From Streptomyces sp. GESEQ-4 (GTDB lineage Bacteria > Actinomycetota > Actinomycetes > Streptomycetales > Streptomycetaceae), in the NCBI RefSeq assembly GCF_017948455.1, contig NZ_JAFFSU010000001.1, positions 434,001 through 498,000 on the forward strand: a stretch of 64,000 nt of DNA, in the 5' to 3' direction. Position 1 is the stretch's first letter; the number at the start of each line of letters is the position of its first letter. Of this stretch, positions 49,563-58,275 are shown piece after piece. Made by a program: the position numbers and the translations under genes. The notes under the pieces are model-generated. The model searched no databases. It had not been told where the DNA came from and saw nothing but the letters and a program-made list of their open reading frames with translations.

Positions 49563-50546
49563 GTGAACGTCTCCCTGTCCGTCTGGCTGCTGACCGTAGT
49601 GGCGCTCTGTGCCCTCGTCGCCGTCGACTTCTTCATCGGCCGCAAGCCGCACGACGTGTCGGTCAAGGAGGCGGGGACCTGGACGGTCGTGTGGGTGGTG
49701 CTGGCCTGTCTGTTCGGGCTCGGTCTGGCCGTCTTCGGCGGCGGGCAGCCCGCCGGTGAGTTCTTCGCCGGGTTCATCACCGAGAAGTCGCTGAGTGTCG
49801 ACAACCTCTTCGTCTTCGTCCTGATCATGGCGAAGTTCTCGGTGCCCTCGCAGTACCAGCAGCGCGTGCTGATGGTCGGTGTCCTGATGGCCCTCGTCCT
49901 GCGTGCGGGCTTCATCGCGGCCGGCGCGGCGATCATCTCCACGTTCTCGTGGGTGTTCTACCTCTTCGGCGCCTTCCTGATCTGGACCGCCTGGAAGCTG
50001 ATCCAGGACGCCCGCAAGGAGGAGCACGAGGAGGAGTACCAGGAGAACAAGCTGCTCAAGATGGTCGAGAGCCGCTTCGGTGTGGCCGACCGCTACCACG
50101 GCACGAAGCTGTGGGTCGAGCAGAACGGCAAGCGGGTCATGACCCCGATGCTGGTCGTGATGCTCGCCATCGGCTCCACCGACGTGCTCTTCGCCCTCGA
50201 CTCCATCCCCGCCATCTACGGTCTGACCAAGGACCCGTACATCGTCTTCACGGCCAACGCGTTCGCCCTGATGGGTCTGCGGCAGCTGTACTTCCTCATC
50301 GGCGGCCTGCTGAAGAAGCTGGTCCACCTCAGCTACGGCCTGTCGATCATCCTCGGCTTCATCGGCGTCAAGCTCGTGCTGCACGCCTTGCATGAGTCCG
50401 GGGTCCACGTCCCCGAGATCTCCATCCCCTTCTCGCTCGGCTTCATCGTGCTGGTCCTGGCGGTGACCACGGTGACGAGCCTGCGCGCCTCGAAGAAGCA
50501 GGAGCAGAAGAACGAGCTCACCGGCTCGCGGGACTCGGCTCGGTGA
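49563..50546 (+). CDS. TerC/Alx-family membrane protein
   Basis: A 327-aa membrane protein with about nine helices and the TerC core: SVDNLFVFVLIMAKF (about 78-92) and AIGSTDVLFALDSIPAIYGL (about 203-222), where the acidic residues are conserved. TerC-family proteins are linked to manganese export during protein secretion and to tellurite resistance. The start is GTG 49563, with AGGAG 8 bases upstream. I looked for a yybP-ykoY-type riboswitch in the leader and did not find one. Confidence 0.88.
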   Translation: MNVSLSVWLLTVVALCALVAVDFFIGRKPHDVSVKEAGTWTVVWVVLACLFGLGLAVFGGGQPAGEFFAGFITEKSLSVDNLFVFVLIMAKFSVPSQYQQRVLMVGVLMALVLRAGFIAAGAAIISTFSWVFYLFGAFLIWTAWKLIQDARKEEHEEEYQENKLLKMVESRFGVADRYHGTKLWVEQNGKRVMTPMLVVMLAIGSTDVLFALDSIPAIYGLTKDPYIVFTANAFALMGLRQLYFLIGGLLKKLVHLSYGLSIILGFIGVKLVLHALHESGVHVPEISIPFSLGFIVLVLAVTTVTSLRASKKQEQKNELTGSRDSAR

Positions 50547-50736
50547 GGGCGGGGCGGCTGCGGGAGACGATCCGCATGCCGTGGTCGTCGACGACCCGGA
50601 CCTGGAGCGAGCCGCAGCCGCAGCGGGTCCACACCGTTGTTCCGGCGGCGGTGACGTGCCGGGACACGACCTGGAAGGGCTCGGCTCCGTCGGGCCAGCC
50701 GCAGTGCGGGCAGACGGTGCCGGTCGTGCTGGTCAT
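50518..50736 (-). CDS. Small zinc-ribbon-like protein
   Basis: A 72-aa protein with two cysteine pairs, VCPHCGWPDG (residues 8-17) and TRCGCGSLQVR (about 37-47), spaced as a treble-clef zinc ribbon. Reading is convergent with terC and overlaps its last 29 bases. Similar small proteins are common next to unrelated genes in Streptomyces; function unknown. GGAG lies before ATG 50736. Confidence 0.75.
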   Translation of the reverse strand: MTSTTGTVCPHCGWPDGAEPFQVVSRHVTAAGTTVWTRCGCGSLQVRVVDDHGMRIVSRSRPALTEPSPASR

Positions 50737-50825
50737 GGGAACTCCGTAAGTCGTTGGGCGTCATGGCTGGTTGACCGTCGCGACACAGCCAGGGTGCTGC
50801 CCGGCGTCCGTACACGTCCAGGTTG

Positions 50826-50858
50826 ACTTCGTGGACTCCACCTTGAAGCGTGGACTTC
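50826..50858. promoter_or_regulatory. LysR-box candidate at the lysR promoter
   Basis: GTGGACTCCAC (50831-50841) is an odd perfect inverted repeat flanked by TTC and GAA, and CGTGGACTYC occurs twice (50830-50839, 50849-50858; period 19). A TTGAC lies at 50823-50827. This fits a LysR binding site controlling its own gene and the divergent zinc-ribbon gene. Confidence 0.45.
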
Positions 50859-51764
50859 ATGATTGACCTGCGCCGACTGCACGTCCTGAGGGCCGTCGCC
50901 CACTACGGCACGGTCACCGCGGCCGCCCAGGCCCTGCACTTCACGCCGTCCGCGGCCTCCCAGCAGATCCGGCAGCTGGCCCGCGATCTGGGCGTCGACC
51001 TGCTCGAACCGCAGGGTCGCGGGGTACGTCTCACTCCGGCCGCCGAGAGCCTGCTCGCGCACGCCGACGCCATCCAGGCCCGCTGGGACCGGGCCGAGCT
51101 GGATCTGCGGGCCGACCAGGGCGAACCCGCGGGGCCTTTGCGCGCGAGCGGATTCCCGCTGGCGGTCTCGGTGCTGCTGGCGCCCATGGCGGCGCGGCTG
51201 CGCGCACGCCATCCGCGTCTGGACATACGGATCCAGGAGGCGGAGGTACCGGAGAGCTTCAATCTGCTCTTCGAGGGGGAGTGCGATCTGGCGGTCGTCG
51301 AGGCCACCGTGTTCAACCCACCCCTCAGCGACGCGCGCTTCGACCAACAGCCGCTGCTGGACGACCCGTTCGACCTCGTCGTGCCCGAGGATCACCCCTT
51401 GGCGGGTCGGGGCCGGATCGACCTCGCGGAGGCGGCGTACGAGCCCTGGATCGCCCCCGTGCCGGACAGCCCCTGCCGTCCGCATGTGCTGTCGGCGGCG
51501 GGGGCGGCCGGGTTCACTCCGGACGTCGTGCACCAGGCGATGGACTGGAACGTGATGGCGCATCTCGTCGCGCACGGGCTCGGGGTCGCGCTGATCCCAC
51601 GGCTGGCACAGCTGACGCCCCACCTGCCCATCACCCGGGTGCAGTGTGCGGCCGAGCCGCACCGCAAGCTCCTCACGTGCACGCGCCGCGGCGGCCACGA
51701 GCGCCCCGCGGTCGCTGCCGCGCTGGCGGAGCTGCGTGAGCTGGCGCCCGAGGCGGTGGCCTGA
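50859..51764 (+). CDS. LysR-family transcriptional regulator
   Basis: A 301-aa regulator: N-terminal winged HTH (DLRRLHVLRAVAHYGTVTAA, AQALHFTPSAASQQIRQLAR) and a type-2 periplasmic-binding-like effector domain. I use ATG 50859; GTG 50850 is in frame. No ribosome binding site is visible, so translation may begin on a short leader. Possible targets are the neighbours on the left. A strong terminator follows. Confidence 0.9.
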   Translation: MIDLRRLHVLRAVAHYGTVTAAAQALHFTPSAASQQIRQLARDLGVDLLEPQGRGVRLTPAAESLLAHADAIQARWDRAELDLRADQGEPAGPLRASGFPLAVSVLLAPMAARLRARHPRLDIRIQEAEVPESFNLLFEGECDLAVVEATVFNPPLSDARFDQQPLLDDPFDLVVPEDHPLAGRGRIDLAEAAYEPWIAPVPDSPCRPHVLSAAGAAGFTPDVVHQAMDWNVMAHLVAHGLGVALIPRLAQLTPHLPITRVQCAAEPHRKLLTCTRRGGHERPAVAAALAELRELAPEAVA

Positions 51765-51772
51765 CGCACACG

Positions 51773-51802
51773 GGGGCCGGAGCCTCGCGCGGCTCCGGCC
51801 CC
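51773..51802. terminator. Bidirectional hairpin terminator
   Basis: GGGGCCGGAGCC (51773-51784) and GGCTCCGGCCCC (51791-51802) form a perfect 12-bp stem with a 6-base loop between the convergent lysR and FMN-reductase genes. Confidence 0.85.
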
Positions 51803-51821
51803 TGTGGGGGAGGGGTGCGGC

Positions 51822-52385
51822 TCAGGCCGCGGCGGTCTCGCCGGCGTACACGTGCAGTCGGGCGACGACCTCGGCGAGGTCCGCGGCGACCTCGGCGTCG
51901 TCGGCCGGGTGTGTGTCGGCGAAGCGGGTCAAGGAACCGGCGATGGACAGCTTGACGTCCTCCAGTACCTTGCCGCCGGCGATGCCCGCGGCCTTGCGGG
52001 CCTCGTCCTGCGCCCACACGCCGCCGTACTGGCCGAAGGCGGTGCCGACCACGGCGACCGGCTTGTCGGTGATCGCGCCGGCGCCGTACGGGCGGGACAG
52101 CCAGTCGATGGCGTTCTTCAGGACGGCCGGGATGGTGCCGTTGTACTCGGGCGAGAAGAACAGGAAGCCGTCGGCTGCCTGCGCGGCCTCGCGCAGCTTG
52201 GCGGCCGGGGCCGGGACGCTGCCCTCGACGTCGATGTCCTCGTTGTAGAAGGGGATCTCGGCCAGGCCCTCGAACAGGTGGATATCCGCGCCCTCCGGGG
52301 CCAGCTTGACGGCGGCCTCGGCGAGCTGACGGTTGTGCGAACCGGCGCGAAGGCTGCCGACGAGCGCCAGGATGCGAACAGACAT
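51822..52385 (-). CDS. NADPH-dependent FMN reductase
   Basis: A 187-aa flavodoxin-fold reductase. LALVGSLRAGSHNRQLAEAA (residues 5-24) is the FMN phosphate loop, and FFSPEYNGTIPAVLKNAIDW (about 77-96) is the flavin-binding signature of the azoreductase/chromate-reductase group. GGAG precedes ATG 52385. Two palindromic operators separate it from the divergent TetR gene, so it is probably induced by a small toxic or redox-active compound. Confidence 0.92.
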   Translation of the reverse strand: MSVRILALVGSLRAGSHNRQLAEAAVKLAPEGADIHLFEGLAEIPFYNEDIDVEGSVPAPAAKLREAAQAADGFLFFSPEYNGTIPAVLKNAIDWLSRPYGAGAITDKPVAVVGTAFGQYGGVWAQDEARKAAGIAGGKVLEDVKLSIAGSLTRFADTHPADDAEVAADLAEVVARLHVYAGETAAA

Positions 52386-52423
52386 GCGTACTCCAGGGAT
52401 GCTGAAACATTGCCGAAACGATC

Positions 52424-52472
52424 CGGACCGGGGTCCGCTTACTGTGTAGCACCACAACCGGACCGCGGTCCA
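52424..52472. promoter_or_regulatory. Twin TetR-type operators (CGGACCnnGGTCCG)
   Basis: CGGACCGGGGTCCG at 52424-52437 and CGGACCGCGGTCCA at 52459-52472 share the arms CGGACC/GGTCCG with a 2-base centre, 35 bases apart. They occupy the space between the FMN-reductase and tetR start codons and should regulate both. Confidence 0.85.
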
Positions 52473-52502
52473 GTTTCATTCCCCATGCTTTACGCTGTTT
52501 TC

Positions 52503-53165
52503 ATGTCCGCCCCTCTGCCGCCCTTCCCGGGGCCTCAAGAGCCCTTCGACGAAGCCGGGTTGTTGCAGCTCGGCAGCGCCGAGGAGGAGCCCTGCCTGCG
52601 TGCCGACGCGGCCCGCAACCGGGCCCGGCTGCTGGAGGCCGCCGCCGAGCTGATCGCCGAGCACGGCGTCGCCGGGGTCACGATGGAGGCGGTGGCCGTG
52701 GCGGCCGGAGTGGGCAAGGGGACGGTCTTCCGCCGCTTCGGCGACCGCACGGGTCTGCTGACGGCGCTGCTGGACCACTCCGCGCGCAAGCTCCAGGCCG
52801 ACTTCCTCGGCGGACCGCCGCCCCTGGGGCCCGGGGCGCCGCCGGTCGAGCGGCTGCGGGCGTTCGGCGTGGCCGTGCTGTACCGCTCGTCCGAGCAGCT
52901 GGAGCTGGAACTGGCCGCCCTTCCGGAACCGACCCGCCGGTACTCCCACCCGTCGGTCCGGGCGCTGCGCACGCACATGGTGATCCTGCTGCGGCAGATC
53001 GTGCCCGACGCCGACTGCCAGCTCCTCGCCCAGACGCTGCTGGGCTACCTCGATCCCGCCGTGATCCACCATCTGACCCAGCAGTGCGGGATGCCGCTGG
53101 AGCGGCTGGAGACGGGCTGGGTCGACCTGGTCGCCCGTGTCACGCGTACCGACCCGCCCCGCTGA
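52503..53165 (+). CDS. TetR-family transcriptional regulator
   Basis: A 220-aa repressor. An unusual 35-residue proline/acidic N-terminal tail precedes the TetR HTH (RARLLEAAAELIAEHGVAGV, TMEAVAVAAGVGKGTVFRRF, about 38-80); the ligand domain follows. ATG 52503 lies 5 bases after TTTACGCTG and may be leaderless; ATG 52485 is an in-frame alternative. It likely represses itself and the divergent FMN reductase. Confidence 0.9.
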   Translation: MSAPLPPFPGPQEPFDEAGLLQLGSAEEEPCLRADAARNRARLLEAAAELIAEHGVAGVTMEAVAVAAGVGKGTVFRRFGDRTGLLTALLDHSARKLQADFLGGPPPLGPGAPPVERLRAFGVAVLYRSSEQLELELAALPEPTRRYSHPSVRALRTHMVILLRQIVPDADCQLLAQTLLGYLDPAVIHHLTQQCGMPLERLETGWVDLVARVTRTDPPR

Positions 53166-53242
53166 GCCGCGTTCGTACAATCTTCACCCGCCCGATCCCG
53201 CCCGCACCCCCGCCCCGGCCCTCTGCCAAGATGCGAGACGTC

Positions 53243-54277
53243 ATGGTGCAGATACCGAAAACGCCCGCCCCCGTGTCGCCCGCGCCGCACCCTGTGCCCA
53301 CGAGCGCCGATGTGGCCCGCCTGGCCGGCGTCTCGCGCGCGACCGTCTCCTACGTGCTCAACAACACCAGCGCCGTCCGGATCAGCGAGCCGACCCGGCG
53401 CCGGGTCCACCAGGCGGCGAAGGAACTCGGGTACGTGCCGCACGCCGCCGCCCGCAGCCTGCGCGCCGGGCACAGCCGGCTCGTCCTGATGCCCGCCCCG
53501 ACCATCCCGGTCGGCCCGCTCTACAGCCAGTTCATCAACGAGCTCCAATGGGCGCTCAGCCGGCTCGACTACACGGTCGTCCAGTACGGCACCGTAGGCC
53601 TCCACGGCGACGAAGCCGCCCGCGCCTGGGCGGAGTTGCGGCCCGTCGCCGTCCTCGTCCCGGGCGCCGGCCTCGGCCCCCAGGGCGTCACGGTGCTGAA
53701 GCGCTCCGGCGCCCGGGCCGTCGTCACCCTCGGCCCCGAAACCGTCGACGGCGCCCACGCCCTGCTCATGGACCACGCGACCGTCGGCCACTGCGCCGCC
53801 ACCCACCTGTACGACCGCGGCCGGCGCCGGATCGGCGTCGTCGTACCGGAGGAGCCCGGCCTGGAGACCTTCTCCGCGCCCCGCCTCGCGGGCGTGTACC
53901 GAGCCCTGCACGGCACGGACGCCACCGTGACCGAACTGCCGCTCGCCTACGAGGAGTCCGCCGGCGCCCGGCTCGCCGCGCGCTGGCGGGAACTCGACCT
54001 GGACGCCGTGTTCGCGTACAACGACGAGTACGCGATGCTGCTGATGCGCGCGCTGCAGGACGAGGGGGTCGACATTCCCGGGGACACGGCGATCATCGGA
54101 GCCGACGACCTGATGCTGGGGCGGCTGCTGCGGCCCCGGCTGAGCACGGTCCACATCGAGCTGCCGTCCGGCCGTGACCTCGCCGAACTCGTCGACCGCG
54201 CGGTCCGCGACCCGGGCACCGCACCCGAGCGGCACACCGTGCTCGGTGCCACGGTGGTGCACCGCGAATCCAGCTGA
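53243..54277 (+). CDS. LacI-family transcriptional regulator
   Basis: A 344-aa repressor with a proline-rich lead-in (residues 1-18), HTH (TSADVARLAGVSRATVSYVL) and LacI effector domain. Starts at 53243 or 53231 are both possible. It lies directly upstream (19 bases) of a pobA-like gene on the same strand, an unusual partner for a LacI protein, and the two are probably co-transcribed. No palindromic operator is obvious in the 78 bases upstream. Confidence 0.87.
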   Translation: MVQIPKTPAPVSPAPHPVPTSADVARLAGVSRATVSYVLNNTSAVRISEPTRRRVHQAAKELGYVPHAAARSLRAGHSRLVLMPAPTIPVGPLYSQFINELQWALSRLDYTVVQYGTVGLHGDEAARAWAELRPVAVLVPGAGLGPQGVTVLKRSGARAVVTLGPETVDGAHALLMDHATVGHCAATHLYDRGRRRIGVVVPEEPGLETFSAPRLAGVYRALHGTDATVTELPLAYEESAGARLAARWRELDLDAVFAYNDEYAMLLMRALQDEGVDIPGDTAIIGADDLMLGRLLRPRLSTVHIELPSGRDLAELVDRAVRDPGTAPERHTVLGATVVHRESS

Positions 54278-54296
54278 ACCCCACGGGAGGCGCACC

Positions 54297-55475
54297 ATGC
54301 GCACGACGGTCGGCATCATCGGCGGCGGCCCCGCCGGACTGCTCCTCGCCCGTCTGCTGCACCGGGCGGGCATCGACTGCGTCGTGCTGGAGAGCAGAAC
54401 GAGGGAGTACGTCGAACAGCGCCAGCGCGCCGGCATGCTGGAGCAGGGCACGGTCGACGCCCTGCGCGAGGCCGGCGCCGCCGACCGGCTGGACGCCGAG
54501 GGACTGGTCCACCAGGGCATCGAGCTGCGCTTCGACCGGGAACGGCACCACCTCGACTTCCCGGCCCTCACCGGCGGCCGTACCGTCACGATCTACGCCC
54601 AGACCGAGATCGTGAAGGACCTCGTGGCGCTCCAACTGGCCGAAGGACCACCGCTGTTGTTCGAGGCGGAGGCACTCGCCGTGGAGAAGACGGAGAGCGA
54701 GGCACCCGTCGTACGGTTCCGGCACGAGGGCCGTGAGCAGGCGCTGACCTGCGACTGGGTGGCCGGCTGCGACGGCTCCCACGGCATCGCCCGGGACGGT
54801 TTCCCGGCCGCGCGCAGTCGCTCGTACGCGCACGACTACCCGTACTCCTGGCTCGGGATCCTCGCCGAAGTCCCGCCGTCCTGCGACGAGTTGATCTACG
54901 CTCGTGGCGAGCGCGGCTTCGCCCTGCACAGCATGCGCTCGACGAGCGTCTCACGCCTGTATCTGCAGGTCCCGAACGGCACAGACCCCGACGACTGGCC
55001 GGACGACCGCATCTGGGACGAACTCGCCGCCCGCTTCGCCATCGACGCCGACTGGACCCTGCGCCGCGGCCCGATCACGTCCAAGTCGGTGACGCCGATG
55101 CGGAGTTACGTCCACGAACCGATGCGCCACGGACGGCTGCTGCTCGCCGGGGACGCCGCCCACATCGTGCCGCCCACCGGGGCCAAGGGCCTCAACCTCG
55201 CCGTGTCCGACGTACGCGTCCTCGCCCGCGCCTTCGGCGAGCTGCACCGCACCGGGTCGGAGCAACTCCTCGACAGGTACTCGGAGTTGTGCCTAGCCCG
55301 GGTCTGGCAGGCGACACGATTCTCGTACGACATGACGACGATGCTGCACGTCCGGCCGGACGGGGACACCTTCGACGACCGGCTCCAGCGTGCCCGCCTG
55401 CGCCGGATCACCGCATCCCGCCACGCGGCCGCCGAACTGGCGGCGAACTACGCGGGACTGCCGCTGGCGCTGTAG
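54297..55475 (+). CDS. pobA: 4-hydroxybenzoate 3-monooxygenase
   Basis: A 392-aa flavoprotein, the usual PobA length, converting 4-hydroxybenzoate to protocatechuate with NAD(P)H and O2. Motifs: GIIGGGPAGLLLARLL (6-21), the QRQRAGMLEQGTVDALREAG substrate/flavin stretch, the DG motif in AGCDGSHGIARD, HSMRSTSVSRLYLQV matching the Ser212-Arg214-Arg220-Tyr222 region of the Pseudomonas enzyme, and LLLAGDAAHIVPPTGAKGLN (GD motif). GGGAGG precedes ATG 54297. Confidence 0.93.
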   Translation: MRTTVGIIGGGPAGLLLARLLHRAGIDCVVLESRTREYVEQRQRAGMLEQGTVDALREAGAADRLDAEGLVHQGIELRFDRERHHLDFPALTGGRTVTIYAQTEIVKDLVALQLAEGPPLLFEAEALAVEKTESEAPVVRFRHEGREQALTCDWVAGCDGSHGIARDGFPAARSRSYAHDYPYSWLGILAEVPPSCDELIYARGERGFALHSMRSTSVSRLYLQVPNGTDPDDWPDDRIWDELAARFAIDADWTLRRGPITSKSVTPMRSYVHEPMRHGRLLLAGDAAHIVPPTGAKGLNLAVSDVRVLARAFGELHRTGSEQLLDRYSELCLARVWQATRFSYDMTTMLHVRPDGDTFDDRLQRARLRRITASRHAAAELAANYAGLPLAL

Positions 55476-55536
55476 GAGGCTGTGCGCCACGCCACCGCGC
55501 ACACGGCGACGTGGCCATGGCACAACGCCTCCGCGT

Positions 55537-55923
<387 letters not shown>

Positions 55924-55968
55924 GGCGTGATTCCCTCTTCCTGATGTCGGGGCGAAGCCGTCCGCTGA

Positions 55969-55994
55969 AACACGTCCGACCCGTTGCGTATTCC
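55969..55994 (-). promoter_or_regulatory. SigR-type promoter of the thioredoxin gene
   Basis: Reading leftwards, GGAAT (55990-55994) and GTT (55969-55971) are separated by exactly 18 bases, the known Streptomyces SigR consensus GGAAT-N18-GTT. Transcription would start around 55962, about 40 bases before the thioredoxin ATG. Confidence 0.8.
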
Positions 55995-56044
55995 GCGCAC
56001 GTACCCGTGTGGCCACAGCGCACACCACCCACCAGACTGACCCC

Positions 56045-57478
56045 ATGACGGAAACGGATTCCAACGTGTACGACGTCGTGGTGCTCGGAGCCGGGCCCGT
56101 GGGGGAGAACGTCGCCGACCGCACCCGTGCGGCCGGTCTCGCCACCGCGGTCGTGGAGAGCGAGCTGGTCGGCGGCGAGTGCTCGTACTGGGCGTGCATG
56201 CCCAGCAAGGCCCTGCTGCGCCCGGTCATCGCCCAGGCCGACGCCCGCCGCCTGCCCGGTCTGCGGCAGTCGGTGCAGGGCCCGCTGGACACGGCCGCGG
56301 TGCTCGCCCGCCGCGACGAGTTCACCTCCCACTGGAAGGACGACGGCCAGGTCCAGTGGATCGAGGGCATCGGCGCCGACCTCCACCGCGGCCACGGCCG
56401 CCTCACCGGAGACCGCGAGGTCACCGTGACCGGCCCGGACGGCGAGCAGCGCGTCCTGACCGCACGGCATGCCGTCGTGGTCGCCACCGGCACCCGCGCC
56501 CTCGTGCCCGATCTGCCCGGGCTCGCCGACGTCGGGCCGTGGACCAGCCGGGAGGCCACCAGCGCGAAGGCCGCGCCCGGTCGGCTGATCGTGGTGGGCG
56601 GTGGCGTCGTCGCCACCGAGATGGCCGCCGCCTGGCAGGCCCTCGGCTCGCAGGTCACGCTCCTCGTCCGCGGCAAGGGCCTGCTCAACCGCATGGAGCC
56701 GTTCGCCGGCGAACTGGTCGGCGACGGGCTCACGGAAGCGGGCGTGGACGTCCGTACCGGCACGTCGCTCGCATCGGTGACCCGTGAGAACGGCACGGTC
56801 GTCGCCGTGACCGAGGCCGGCGACCGTATCGAGGGCGACGAGATCCTCTTCGCCACCGGGCGTGTCCCGCGCACCGACGACATCGGCCTGGACAGGGTCG
56901 GCCTGGAGCCGGGCTCCTGGCTGCCGGTCGACGACAGCCTGCGCGTCACCGGCAGCGACTGGCTCTACGCGGTCGGCGACGTCAACCACCGCGCCCTCCT
57001 CACCCACCAGGGCAAGTACCAGGCCCGGATCGCGGGCGCCGCCATCGCCGCCCGCGCCTCCGGCGAACCGCTCCTGGAGTCGGAGCCGTGGGGCGCCCAC
57101 GCCGCCACCGCCGACCACGCGGCCGTACCCCAGGTCGTGTTCACCGACCCGGAGGCGGCGGCCGTAGGGCTCTCCCTCGCCGAGGCGGAACAGGCGGGCC
57201 ACCGCGTCCGCGCCGTGGACGTCGAGCTGTCCTCGGTCGCCGGAGCGGGCCTGTACGCCGACGGCTACCGCGGTCGCGCCCGCATGGTCGTCGACCTGGA
57301 ACGCGAGATCCTCCTCGGCGTCACCTTCGTCGGCCCCGGCGTCGGCGAACTGATCCACTCGGCCACGATCGCGGTCGCCGGGCAGGTCCCGATCGGCCGG
57401 CTGTGGCACGCGGTGCCGTCCTATCCGACGATCAGCGAGATCTGGCTGCGGCTGCTGGAGGCCTACCGGGACAACTGA
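56045..57478 (+). CDS. Pyridine nucleotide-disulfide oxidoreductase family flavoprotein
   Basis: A 477-aa class I disulfide oxidoreductase relative (dihydrolipoamide dehydrogenase/mercuric reductase group). FAD site VVLGAGPVGENVADR (8-22), redox cysteines in GECSYWACMPSKALLRP (Cys40/Cys45 region), NAD site IVVGGGVVATEMAAAW (about 179-194), FAD-closing YAVGDVNHRALLTHQGKYQA (about 305-324). The C-terminal dimer motif reads HAVPSYPTISE instead of the usual HAHPTxxE, keeping the His. ATG 56045 has no ribosome binding site and may be leaderless. It diverges from thioredoxin, but its own substrate is unknown. Confidence 0.87.
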   Translation: MTETDSNVYDVVVLGAGPVGENVADRTRAAGLATAVVESELVGGECSYWACMPSKALLRPVIAQADARRLPGLRQSVQGPLDTAAVLARRDEFTSHWKDDGQVQWIEGIGADLHRGHGRLTGDREVTVTGPDGEQRVLTARHAVVVATGTRALVPDLPGLADVGPWTSREATSAKAAPGRLIVVGGGVVATEMAAAWQALGSQVTLLVRGKGLLNRMEPFAGELVGDGLTEAGVDVRTGTSLASVTRENGTVVAVTEAGDRIEGDEILFATGRVPRTDDIGLDRVGLEPGSWLPVDDSLRVTGSDWLYAVGDVNHRALLTHQGKYQARIAGAAIAARASGEPLLESEPWGAHAATADHAAVPQVVFTDPEAAAVGLSLAEAEQAGHRVRAVDVELSSVAGAGLYADGYRGRARMVVDLEREILLGVTFVGPGVGELIHSATIAVAGQVPIGRLWHAVPSYPTISEIWLRLLEAYRDN

Positions 57479-57479
57479 G

Positions 57480-58130
57480 TCACGCTTCGGGCAGCCGGAA
57501 TCCCAGGGCAGCCGCCGCCGCATTCGGCGTCGGCTGCGCCCAGCGTTCGGCCATCGCCCGGCTCGAGGACAGTGAGCGCGGCTCCGCGCGGTCGAGATAA
57601 AGCGTGCCGTCGAGGTGATCCGTCTCGTGCTGCACGATCCGCGCGGGCCAGCCGCTGAACACCTCGTCCAGCGGGCGGCCGTACTCGTCCGCGCCCGTCA
57701 GCCGCACCTCGGCGTGCCGTGCCACCACCGCCTGCCAGCCCGGCACGCTGAGGCAGCCCTCGAAGAACGCGGCCCGGCCGGGTCCGACGGCTTCGTACGA
57801 CGGATTGACCAGCACCCGGAACGGCTGCGGCACCCGCCCGCGCGCCACCCGCACCTCCTCGGGAACCGGCGCCGGGTCCTCGATGACCGCGATCCGCAGC
57901 GGCACCCCCACCTGCGGGGCCGCCAGGCCCACACCCGGCGCCGCGTGCATCGTGCCGCGCAGCGCCGCGACGAACCGTGCCAGCAGCGCGGGACCCAGCT
58001 GTCCGTCAAAGGGCTCGGCGGCGTGCCGCAGCACCGGTTCACCCGCCTCGACGATGGTCAGCGGCCCGTCGGTGGCGAGGAGTTCCTCGACCAGCTCGGC
58101 AAGGGGCGCGCGGTCATGGGGAGATGCCAT
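57480..58130 (-). CDS. def: Peptide deformylase
   Basis: A 216-aa metalloenzyme removing the formyl group from nascent proteins. All three motifs are intact: GVGLAAPQVGVP, EGCLSVPGW and QHETDHLDGTLY (metal ligands Cys and two His, catalytic Glu). The length and the N-terminal 35-residue extension fit actinobacterial paralogues. ATG 58130 is used; ATG 58154 is in frame. It is convergent with the flavoprotein gene, 1 base apart. Confidence 0.93.
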   Translation of the reverse strand: MASPHDRAPLAELVEELLATDGPLTIVEAGEPVLRHAAEPFDGQLGPALLARFVAALRGTMHAAPGVGLAAPQVGVPLRIAVIEDPAPVPEEVRVARGRVPQPFRVLVNPSYEAVGPGRAAFFEGCLSVPGWQAVVARHAEVRLTGADEYGRPLDEVFSGWPARIVQHETDHLDGTLYLDRAEPRSLSSSRAMAERWAQPTPNAAAAALGFRLPEA

Positions 58131-58275
58131 CGCGCCAGAATGCCACGACACCACGACGACCGGACCGCGACGGTGTGGCGTACGTCACGCCAGGTGCCGG
58201 GAACTCGGCGCCCCCTTCCTCCGACTACTGGACCGCCAGACCCGAGAAACGTCCCCAGCCCCGGAGAAGCCGCCG

